A DNA stretch of 6,614 bases from an uncultured Lachnospiraceae bacterium (GTDB taxonomy: Bacteria; Bacillota; Clostridia; Lachnospirales; Lachnospiraceae), in the NCBI GenBank assembly GCA_949283905.1, contig CASDUB010000172.1:1-6614 (forward strand), given 5' to 3'. The notes beneath the pieces were generated by a model. The model did not search any database. It was given only the letters and a program-made list of their open reading frames with translations, and was not told the origin of the DNA. A program made the translations under genes and the position numbers. This document shows, in pieces, positions 1 to 6,320 of the stretch; positions within the stretch are counted from its first letter, which is position 1, and each line of letters begins with the position of its first letter.

Positions 1-31
1 ATGCTCGTGTTGAATAAATCAACATGAGCAT
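1..31. repeat. Inverted repeat after ftsY: operator-like dyad or terminator stem
   Basis: The left arm ATGCTCGTGTTGA (1-13) and right arm TCAACATGAGCAT (19-31) are reverse complements except at one position, with a 5-base centre (ATAAA). As + strand RNA the odd position is a G-U pair, so all 13 pairs form. As - strand RNA it is an A-C mismatch. Two readings compete. It may be a transcription terminator between ftsY and whatever lies to the left, with a T-rich run (41-51) following on the + strand after a 9-base gap. Or it may be an operator, because it overlaps the -10 element and start region of the putative minus-strand promoter at 30-58. The dyad itself is certain; its function is not. The stem could extend beyond the left edge of the window. 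Confidence 0.75.
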
Positions 32-58
32 ACTATCATCTTTTTTATTTTAAGTCAA
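30..58 (-). promoter_or_regulatory. Putative sigma-A promoter reading out of the left edge
   Basis: On the minus strand there is a -35 element TTGACT (53-58; 5 of 6 consensus bases), a 17-base A/T-rich spacer (36-52), and a -10 element TAGTAT (30-35; 4 of 6). A TG sits one base upstream of the -10, which makes an extended -10. A G at position 23, six bases after the -10, is a plausible start point. The -35 lies 8 bases past the ftsY stop codon, so this promoter would serve the next minus-strand gene to the left, which is outside the window. The inverted repeat at 1-31 covers the end of the -10 and the start site, as an operator would. A/T-rich spacers give chance matches, so this remains a prediction. 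Confidence 0.45.
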
Positions 59-66
59 GAAACTTT

Positions 67-978
67 TTATTCTTCAAACAACGCGTTTATAAAAGAGTCG
101 GCGTCAAATTTCTGAAGATCCTCGATTCCTTCTCCCACACCAATAAACTTTACTGGGATATCAAGCTCAGACTGTATCGCAACGGCGATTCCTCCTTTTG
201 CTGTACCATCAAGCTTGGTAAGTATTATACCTGTCACAGGCGCAGCTTCGGCAAACTGTCTTGCCTGGATAAGTGCATTCTGTCCGGTTGTACTGTCCAC
301 AACAATAAATGTCTCGATATGAGCTTCAGGGTATTCTTTTTCTATTATCTTGTATATCTTGTGAAGCTCATCCATAAGATTTTTCTTGTTATGAAGACGT
401 CCGGCAGTATCGCAGAGCATAATATCGGCCTTTCTGGCTTTAGAGGCAGCAATAGCGTCATAAACTACCGATCCCGGATCAGCTCCTGTCTGTGCGCCGA
501 TTATATCAACGCCTGCCCTCTGAGCCCATGTCGTAAGCTGTTCTCCTGCAGCGGCACGAAATGTATCTGCTGCTGCCATAATAACTTTTTTGCCCATTTG
601 CTTGTAGTTATAAGCAAGTTTTCCTATAGAGGTTGTTTTTCCTACTCCATTTACGCCGATAACAAGGATTACCGTTTTTTCATTCTCAAAGGCATAAGCG
701 CCTTCATCAACCTTCATCTGCTCTTTGATGGTATCGATAAGAAGCTGACGGCATTCCATAGGATCTTTGATCTTATTTTCTTTGACGCGCTCCTGTAGTT
801 CTTCAAGAACTTTTTCTGTTGTCGCCACTCCCATATCGCTCATTATAAGCGTCTCTTCAAGTTCTTCATAAAAATCATCATCTATTATCATGTAGCCTTT
901 AAAAACAGATGTTAATCCGGATGTGAATTTAGCTCTTGTTTTTGAAAGACCCTGTTTTAATTTAGAAAAAATAGACAT
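67..978 (-). CDS. ftsY: Signal recognition particle receptor FtsY (SRP GTPase)
   Basis: FtsY docks the SRP (Ffh plus 4.5S/scRNA) carrying a ribosome-nascent chain at the membrane, and both GTPases hydrolyse GTP to release the chain to the Sec translocon. The 303-residue protein has the short Firmicute form without the long acidic A domain of E. coli. It starts with a basic amphipathic stretch (about 1-28) suited to membrane binding, followed by the helical N domain (about 30-90) and the NG GTPase. Visible motifs are the P-loop GVNGVGKTT (108-116), the SRP insertion-box motif DTFRAAA (138-144), DTAGR (190-194), the DSTTGQN segment (228-234), the TKLD guanine-specificity motif (254-257), and a C-terminal GVGEG...DL..FD. 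The ATG is supported by GAAAGGA (987-993) eight bases upstream. The gene begins 21 nt after the smc stop and is probably co-transcribed with it. It is complete and ends in TAA. Confidence 0.97.
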   Translation of the reverse strand: MSIFSKLKQGLSKTRAKFTSGLTSVFKGYMIIDDDFYEELEETLIMSDMGVATTEKVLEELQERVKENKIKDPMECRQLLIDTIKEQMKVDEGAYAFENEKTVILVIGVNGVGKTTSIGKLAYNYKQMGKKVIMAAADTFRAAAGEQLTTWAQRAGVDIIGAQTGADPGSVVYDAIAASKARKADIMLCDTAGRLHNKKNLMDELHKIYKIIEKEYPEAHIETFIVVDSTTGQNALIQARQFAEAAPVTGIILTKLDGTAKGGIAVAIQSELDIPVKFIGVGEGIEDLQKFDADSFINALFEE

Positions 979-986
979 CTTTTATT

Positions 987-993
987 TCCTTTC
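987..993 (-). promoter_or_regulatory. Ribosome binding site of ftsY
   Basis: GAAAGGA on the minus strand lies 8 bases ahead of the ftsY ATG, inside the 21-nt smc-ftsY gap. It fixes the start codon at 976-978 and lets ftsY be translated independently of smc. Confidence 0.75.
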
Positions 994-999
994 ATAAAA

Positions 1000-3900
1000 T
1001 CAGTTAGAAAGCTGGCTTTCTATAAGGTCGACTGAGACCATAGTAGAAACGCCTTTTTCCTGCATCGTAATACCATAAAGCCTGTCAGCTGCAGTCATAG
1101 TTCCTCTTCTGTGAGTTATAACTATGAATTGAGTATTGTCTACAAGTTTATGCAGATATTTTGCAAAATGATCTACGTTTGCATCGTCAAGAGCAGCTTC
1201 TATCTCGTCAAGGAGACAGAACGGCGAAGGCTTGAGATTCTGAATCGCAAACAGCAGCGCAATTGCCGTAAGAGTTTTCTCTCCACCCGAAAGCTGCATC
1301 ATATTCTGAAGTTTCTTTCCCGGCGGCTGTGCGATGATCCTGATGCCTGCTTCAAGAATATCCATATCCTCAACAAGTTCAAGAGTACCCATTCCGCCGC
1401 CGAAAAGCTGTTTAAACACTTTGTTAAATTCTTTCTGAATATGACCGAATTCTTCAATGAATTTTTTCTGCATATTTTTATCAAGTTCTTCAATGATCTC
1501 TTTAAGACTTTCCGCAGCTTTTACAAGATCGTTATGCTGAACGCTTAAGAATTCATATCTTTCTTTAACTTCTTTATATTCTTCTATCGCGTTTACATTT
1601 ACATTTCCGAGAGCTTTTATCTCGGATTTCAGCACTGATATCTCCTGCTTTAACTGAGAAAAACTTCTGTCGTCGTCAGGAGAACGCTCCGGAAGATTTA
1701 CAGGAGTAAGCTCATATTCCTCGAAAAGATAATTAATGTTTTTCTCACGTTCAGATTCATTTTTCTCGATAGATGTTTCGAGACGATATATCTCTTTGTC
1801 AAGAAGTCCTCTTGTCTCAGATAATTCTTCACGCTGTTTGAAAAGCTCTTTATACGCGGTATTATTCTTATCTTTTTCTTCCAGCCTGTCTTTTAATTGA
1901 ACATTGAGTTCATCAAGCTTGACGGCATAATTTTTCGATTCGTTTTGAAGTTCGCCGATTATATACTCTTTATCGGAAATCTCTTTTGATTCGTCAGCAA
2001 TCCTTGATTCAATCTGTTTTATATCCAGATTAATTTTTTCGATCTCTGATGATGTTTCATCTATGTTATGTCTGACAAACTCTATTTTCTGCACATCGGT
2101 ATTGTACTGCATTTTCGCATTCTCCACCGATTCAAGCGCCGAATGTTCGTCCTGAGTAAATTCTTCGATTGACCTTGTGGACTGCTCCATACTCTGCATA
2201 AGCTGCTGCTCTATATTTGAAGATTCATTCATCTGTTCGTTTACAGTCTTCATAAAATCTTCAATTTCTTTTTTCTGCTGCTGAAGTTTTGATTTTTCTT
2301 TTTCAAGCTCATTGCTGTCACTGAGGATCGAATCTGTCTGCGTCATTGCATTTCTCAGACTTACTTCAGCAGTATTTCTGTTCAGATACAGCTGCTGCAA
2401 TTCATCATTTACCTTACTCTGTTCAACTCTGAAGGTATTTCTTTCTTTTTTCAGCGATGCGATCTCATCTTCCATCTGCTGTATATCTTTTTTACCCTTT
2501 TTTACAGCAGCAACAAGTTCGTCGAGCTGTCTCTGTCTTCCGAGAAGGTTTGAATTATTTTTGTAACTTCCTCCCGTCATAGCTCCGCCGGGACTCATAA
2601 GTTCACCGTCCAGCGTTACCATTCTGTGGTGATGCTTATATTTTCTTCCGATTGCTATGGCGTGATCAATAGTATCAATGACATAAGTTTTTCCCAGAAG
2701 TCTGTTTACAAGCCCTTTAAAGCGCGGTTCAAACTCGACAAGCTCGCTTGCAAGTCCTATTACACCTTCTTCGTTCAAAGGTTTTTGCGCAGGTTCTTTA
2801 TCATTTATTGCCGTAAGTGGTAAAAATGTAGCTCTTCCGAAATGACCTCTTTTTAAGAACTCAATAAGATATTTTGCCGTTGCTTCATTATCGGTAACGA
2901 TATTCTGAAGACTTCCGCCAAGAGCAGTCTCAAGAGCGGTTTCATATTTTTCCTCTGTCGAAATTATTTCGGCAACAACGCCAAGGATGCCTGAATTTCT
3001 TTCTTTCTGCTCCATTACCTTTTTGACACTGTGGCCATATCCTTCATATCTTTCGGCAATGTTTGTCAAAGATTCAAGAAGAGACTGATCTTTATGATAT
3101 TTTGTAAGGACCTTGTCTAATCTGAAATCAGCATCAGAAAGTTTCTTTTTCATCTCTGCAAGCTTGTCATTATACTCGGAAAAACTTTTTTCATTTTCCG
3201 CTATACGGCTGCATATCTCATTATATGCTATCCTGTTCTTTTCCTCATTTTCGCGGAGCTTTTTCTTTTCTTCTGAAAGTCTGAGCATTCGTCCTGTCAG
3301 ATCCGCCTGTCTGACCTCAAGCTGTTCCCTTAAGGTGATATATTTCTGACTTTTCTCTTTTATACTGCTTCTGGAATTCAAAAGAGAAATGAGTTCGTTT
3401 TTATTTTTCTCCGACTCGGCATTTTTCTCTTCGAGGTTCTTTCTTACGCGTTCAAGGTTTTCTTCCGCTTTTCGAACATTTTCTTTCGAAGTTTCTATGC
3501 TATCAATAAGGTCTTTTTCATCTTTTTTGTAACTGTCAAGGGATTCTTCTTTTCGTTTCCTGTCATTTTGCAGTCCTTCAATCTGAACGGCAAGAAGTTC
3601 TTTATTTGACCGGGAGCTGTTAATCTGCTCATTTAATATCTGTATCCTGCTTTCGCTTTGCTGCTTCGCCTCTGTTACTTCAGTTATCTGAGATCTTATA
3701 CTGTTTAACTTCTGCTCAAGTTCAGATATTAAAGCATCGATCTTTTCATATTCTTCTTTAGCGGAATTATACGCCCTGTCGGCCTCTTCAAGCTGCTCTT
3801 TAGCATTTTCATACTTTGAAGATAACTGTTCCAGTTCTTTTTCGATCCGGTCATCATTCATTCTGAAGATTGCGATATCTCTTTCTTTCAGTTCATCCCG

Positions 3901-4554
3901 CTTTGTAAGATATATCCTTGCTTTCTGAGACTGTTTTTCAAGAGGAACTACCTGCTTTGTCAACTCCGAAAGAATGTCGGTTACTCTCGTAAGATTTGAT
4001 TCCTCTTTTTCAAGTTTTTTTAGAGCCGCTGCCTTTCTTCTTTTGAACTTCACTATTCCGGCCGCCTCATCAAACAGTTCACGTTTTTCTTCAGGCCTTC
4101 CGTTCAGGATCCTGTCGATCTGTCCCTGTCCGATAAGAGAATAGCCTTCCTTACCGATACCTGTATCATAAAACAGTTCCTGAACATCTTTCAGTCTGCA
4201 CTGGGAACCGTTGATCATATATTCGCTCTCGCCGGATCTGTAAAGTCTTCTTGTTACTGTAACAGTTTCAAAATCTATATTCAGCGCGTGATCGCTGTTA
4301 TCAAGCGTTATGGCAACAGAAGCAAAACCAAGAGGTTTTCTTGTCTGTGTTCCGGCAAAGATTACATCCTGCATGTTTCCGCCTCGAAGCTGTTTTGCGC
4401 TCTGCTCTCCAAGAACCCATCTTACTGCGTCGGAAACATTGCTCTTTCCGCTTCCGTTCGGACCGACGATGGCTGTTACGCCGTCATGAAACTCTAATTT
4501 TGTTTTCGATGCAAAGGATTTAAATCCCTGCATTTCAATACTTTTCAGATACAT
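1000..4554 (-). CDS. smc: Chromosome segregation/condensation ATPase SMC
   Basis: SMC forms the homodimeric ATPase ring of bacterial condensin with ScpA and ScpB. It compacts the nucleoid and helps align sister chromosomes. The length (1184 residues) is normal for bacterial SMC and the architecture is complete. The N-terminal head has Walker A GPNGSGKSN (31-39), the arginine-finger site R57 in QLRGG, and a Q-loop near Q143 within SLIGQGQIDRIL. A first long coiled coil, rich in Lys, Glu and Gln, runs from about 170 to 500. The hinge (about 505-670) starts at GYGHSVK and ends with the glycine-rich SPGGAMTGGS (654-663). The second coiled coil runs from about 680 to 1010. The C-terminal head has signature LSGGEK (1088-1093), Walker B ending LLDE (1114-1117, catalytic E1117) and an H-loop at H1148 (ITHRRGTM). 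The start MYLKSIEMQGFKSF matches the family N terminus. The gene overlaps the 3' end of rnc by 10 nt and has only a modest Shine-Dalgarno, suggesting translational coupling. It stops at TGA. Confidence 0.98.
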   Translation of the reverse strand: MYLKSIEMQGFKSFASKTKLEFHDGVTAIVGPNGSGKSNVSDAVRWVLGEQSAKQLRGGNMQDVIFAGTQTRKPLGFASVAITLDNSDHALNIDFETVTVTRRLYRSGESEYMINGSQCRLKDVQELFYDTGIGKEGYSLIGQGQIDRILNGRPEEKRELFDEAAGIVKFKRRKAAALKKLEKEESNLTRVTDILSELTKQVVPLEKQSQKARIYLTKRDELKERDIAIFRMNDDRIEKELEQLSSKYENAKEQLEEADRAYNSAKEEYEKIDALISELEQKLNSIRSQITEVTEAKQQSESRIQILNEQINSSRSNKELLAVQIEGLQNDRKRKEESLDSYKKDEKDLIDSIETSKENVRKAEENLERVRKNLEEKNAESEKNKNELISLLNSRSSIKEKSQKYITLREQLEVRQADLTGRMLRLSEEKKKLRENEEKNRIAYNEICSRIAENEKSFSEYNDKLAEMKKKLSDADFRLDKVLTKYHKDQSLLESLTNIAERYEGYGHSVKKVMEQKERNSGILGVVAEIISTEEKYETALETALGGSLQNIVTDNEATAKYLIEFLKRGHFGRATFLPLTAINDKEPAQKPLNEEGVIGLASELVEFEPRFKGLVNRLLGKTYVIDTIDHAIAIGRKYKHHHRMVTLDGELMSPGGAMTGGSYKNNSNLLGRQRQLDELVAAVKKGKKDIQQMEDEIASLKKERNTFRVEQSKVNDELQQLYLNRNTAEVSLRNAMTQTDSILSDSNELEKEKSKLQQQKKEIEDFMKTVNEQMNESSNIEQQLMQSMEQSTRSIEEFTQDEHSALESVENAKMQYNTDVQKIEFVRHNIDETSSEIEKINLDIKQIESRIADESKEISDKEYIIGELQNESKNYAVKLDELNVQLKDRLEEKDKNNTAYKELFKQREELSETRGLLDKEIYRLETSIEKNESEREKNINYLFEEYELTPVNLPERSPDDDRSFSQLKQEISVLKSEIKALGNVNVNAIEEYKEVKERYEFLSVQHNDLVKAAESLKEIIEELDKNMQKKFIEEFGHIQKEFNKVFKQLFGGGMGTLELVEDMDILEAGIRIIAQPPGKKLQNMMQLSGGEKTLTAIALLFAIQNLKPSPFCLLDEIEAALDDANVDHFAKYLHKLVDNTQFIVITHRRGTMTAADRLYGITMQEKGVSTMVSVDLIESQLSN

Positions 4555-5249
4555 AGTTTACCTACCGCTTTAATTTTTAATATCGCCTGATACGACGCCT
4601 GCTGTTCGGCCTGCTTTTTGGTTCGTCCTGATCCTTCTCCATATACTTTATCATTGATAATGACCTGAGCAACAAAAGTTTTCGCATGAGCCGGTCCGCT
4701 TTCACCTACTATCCGATATACAGGCGCAGGTATGTTTTCGCTTTGAACAAGCTCCTGCAAAACGCTCTTGCTGTCATAAAACAGTTTTTTATTTTCGGCG
4801 TCATTTAACACATGAGATAAAACGAATTTCTTTGCGCTTTCGAAACCTCCATCGAGAAATATCGCGCCTATCACTGCCTCACATGCATCGGAAACGATGG
4901 AATCACGTTCTCTTCCTCCTGTCATTTCCTCGCCTTTTCCCATAATTATATAGTCCTGCAGCGAAAATTCCCTTGCATCAAAAGCAAGCGCCGGTTCGCA
5001 TACAAGGCTTGCCCTGAGTTTCGACATATTTCCTTCGGGCATATCAGGATATTCTTTATATAAAAATTCGCTCGAAACAGTTTCGAGAACGGCGTCTCCC
5101 AAAAACTCAAGCCTTTCATTGCATTGAGATTTTTCCATACGATGCTCATTTATATATGAACTGTGCGTAAGGGCATGTTTAAGAAGGGTAATATCTTTAA
5201 ACTTATATCCAATATTTTTTTCTAATTTTGAAAGATTATCAGAATTCAT
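4545..5249 (-). CDS. rnc: Ribonuclease III
   Basis: RNase III is a homodimeric, Mg2+-dependent endonuclease that cuts double-stranded RNA. It processes rRNA precursors and, in Firmicutes, often the SRP scRNA, and it turns over structured or antisense-paired mRNAs. The 234-residue length is typical. The endonuclease domain (about 1-150) contains the signature NERLEFLGDAVLE (44-56), with metal-binding and catalytic candidates E48 and D52, and the second acidic pair D121 and E124 in SDACEAVIGAIFLDGG. The dsRNA-binding domain (about 160-228) shows the ending GxGSGRTKKQAEQQAS with its conserved basic KK-A motif. The ATG at 5247-5249 follows AAGGAAAA (5253-5260), which supports the start. The 3' end overlaps smc by 10 nt, and a perfect inverted repeat (5269-5300) lies just upstream of the ribosome binding site. 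The usual upstream neighbour acpP is absent. Confidence 0.97.
   Translation of the reverse strand: MNSDNLSKLEKNIGYKFKDITLLKHALTHSSYINEHRMEKSQCNERLEFLGDAVLETVSSEFLYKEYPDMPEGNMSKLRASLVCEPALAFDAREFSLQDYIIMGKGEEMTGGRERDSIVSDACEAVIGAIFLDGGFESAKKFVLSHVLNDAENKKLFYDSKSVLQELVQSENIPAPVYRIVGESGPAHAKTFVAQVIINDKVYGEGSGRTKKQAEQQASYQAILKIKAVGKLCI
4560..4566 (-). promoter_or_regulatory. Weak ribosome binding site of smc, inside rnc
   Basis: GGTAGGT on the minus strand lies 5 bases ahead of the smc ATG, within the last codons of rnc. It is weaker than the GAAAGGA or AAGGAG sites of its neighbours. Together with the 10-nt gene overlap, this suggests that ribosomes finishing rnc help start smc. Confidence 0.5.
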
Positions 5250-5252
5250 ACG

Positions 5253-5260
5253 TTTTCCTT
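5253..5260 (-). promoter_or_regulatory. Ribosome binding site of rnc
   Basis: AAGGAAAA on the minus strand ends 3 bases ahead of the ATG, and its AAGG core is 7 bases from the ATG. It supports the chosen rnc start. The hairpin at 5269-5300 ends 8 bases upstream of it, so folding there could influence ribosome access. Confidence 0.7.
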
Positions 5261-5268
5261 ACATAACA

Positions 5269-5300
5269 ATTGGACAAAGGGAAATTTTCCTTTGTCCAAT
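5269..5300 (-). repeat. Perfect inverted repeat (hairpin) between plsX and rnc
   Basis: ATTGGACAAAGG (5269-5280) and CCTTTGTCCAAT (5289-5300) are exact reverse complements around an 8-base A/T-rich centre, giving a 12-bp stem. A further wobble-compatible pair on the + strand and two A-T pairs could shorten the loop. It begins 5 bases after the plsX stop and ends 8 bases before the rnc Shine-Dalgarno. On the minus strand it is followed by TGTTATGT rather than a run of T, so it is a poor intrinsic terminator. It could be an mRNA-processing or stabilising hairpin, a cis-acting element for rnc, or a protein binding site. Because RNase III cuts its own leader in E. coli, a self-cleavage site is a reasonable but unproven idea. 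The structure is seen directly; the role is inferred. Confidence 0.8.
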
Positions 5301-5305
5301 AATGA

Positions 5306-6319
5306 TTATTCTTCTGTCATATTGATCTTTTCACGGATTATCTCGTTGATCTTCGCTTCTTTAAATGAAATACACTGCTTTATAGCGGTTGCAAACGCCG
5401 GCGCTTTAGAATTTCCGTGAGCTTTAACAACGAGCGCCGAAAGGCCGAGCAGCGGAGCTCCGCCGTATTTTTCTACATCAAAAACTTTAAGAGTCTCTTT
5501 AAGACTTCCTTTTACAAGAAGCGCCCCGATCTTTGATTTTAAGCTGCTCATAAATGTTTCTTTTATCAGTTTAAGAAAAGTCTTTGAAACGCCTTCGTAC
5601 ATTTTAAGAACTATGTTTCCCGCAAACGCATCGCACACGATTATATCAGCTTTTCCCTTTGATATTTCATTTCCTTCGATATTTCCGATAAAATTAATAT
5701 CTTTTCTCTCTTTTAAAAGCTGATAAACTTCTTTTGTAAGAGCGTTTCCTTTTTCTTCTTCGGCGCCTACATTTAAAAGTCCGACTTTAGGAGAATCGAT
5801 CTTAAGGGCTTTTTCCATATAAACGGAGCCCATGATTGCAAACTGAACAAGATTTTCCGGTTTGGCATCCACATTTGCCCCGGCATCGACAATAAGCGCA
5901 ACTCCCTTTTCGGTAGGCACTGCGGTTGCAATAGGCGCTCTCGAAACACCTTTTTCTCTTCTTACGATAGTCTGTCCGCCTACAAGCACGGAACCTGTGT
6001 TTCCGGCTGTTACTAAGGCGTCCGCTTCACCTGTTCTCACTTTTTTCATTGCAACGACAAGGGAAGAATCTTTCTTTTCCTGTATCGATTTTACCGGCGG
6101 CTCGCCTGTTACTATCACTTCTGTTGCATTTACGATCTCAATCTGATCTTTAGGGTAATCATATTTTGCAAGTTCATTTTTCAAAATATCTTCTTTTCCC
6201 ACAAGGACAACGATCAGATCTTTATTTTCTTTAACTGCAATGACTGCGCCTTCAACAGGTGCGGCAGGAGCAAGATCTCCTCCCATCGCATCAAGGGCCA
6301 CTCTTATTTTTTCGCTCAT
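5306..6319 (-). CDS. plsX: Phosphate acyltransferase PlsX
   Basis: PlsX converts acyl-ACP and inorganic phosphate to acyl-phosphate, the acyl donor that PlsY uses to acylate glycerol-3-phosphate. It is the entry step to phosphatidic acid in most Gram-positive bacteria and acts as a soluble or membrane-associated enzyme. The 337-residue length is normal. Family motifs are in order: VALDAMGGD (7-15), PPVKSIQEKKDSS (74-86), TAGNTGS (104-110), a DAGAN segment, GLLNVGAEEEKGN, a CDAFAGNIVLK stretch, and YGGAPLLGL near the C terminus. From memory, relatives usually have Arg or Lys where Q80 stands; I would treat that as a minor variant. The ATG follows a strong AAGGAG (6326-6331) that lies inside the previous gene, whose stop is only 1 nt upstream, so the two are probably translationally coupled. 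The usual acpP partner does not follow it here. The gene ends in TAA. Confidence 0.97.
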   Translation of the reverse strand: MSEKIRVALDAMGGDLAPAAPVEGAVIAVKENKDLIVVLVGKEDILKNELAKYDYPKDQIEIVNATEVIVTGEPPVKSIQEKKDSSLVVAMKKVRTGEADALVTAGNTGSVLVGGQTIVRREKGVSRAPIATAVPTEKGVALIVDAGANVDAKPENLVQFAIMGSVYMEKALKIDSPKVGLLNVGAEEEKGNALTKEVYQLLKERKDINFIGNIEGNEISKGKADIIVCDAFAGNIVLKMYEGVSKTFLKLIKETFMSSLKSKIGALLVKGSLKETLKVFDVEKYGGAPLLGLSALVVKAHGNSKAPAFATAIKQCISFKEAKINEIIREKINMTEE

Positions 6320-6320
6320 A

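Noticed and set aside
319..798. 159-codon open frame on the + strand opposite ftsY
   Set aside because: It lies wholly antisense to conserved ftsY codons, is rich in Cys, Ser and Phe as expected for a reversed frame, and matches no family I recognise.
1111..4523. Several + strand open frames of 60-145 codons, and one alternate minus frame at 1299-1493, inside smc
   Set aside because: They are shadows of the smc coding frame with biased composition (Phe, Ser, Leu and Cys runs) and no recognisable domain.
1000..4554. Possible frameshift, fusion or intein in the long smc gene
   Set aside because: Head, coil, hinge, coil and head follow in normal order with normal spacing, and total length is typical, so the gene is intact.
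4946..5149. 67-codon minus-strand frame inside rnc
   Set aside because: It is out of frame with the conserved RNase III domain and has no independent signal.
5269..5300. Intrinsic terminator between plsX and rnc
   Set aside because: The stem is good, but neither strand has a T-run after it (TGTTATGT on the minus strand), so efficient termination is unlikely.
5250..5305. Promoter for rnc in the plsX-rnc spacer
   Set aside because: A TTGGAC in one hairpin arm resembles a -35, but the position 17 bases later is TGTCCA, which is not a -10. No other pair with acceptable spacing was seen.
5862..6146. 94-codon + strand frame opposite plsX
   Set aside because: It is antisense to the most conserved PlsX motifs. 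Its Thr, Ala and Ser content reflects complementary codons, not a gene.
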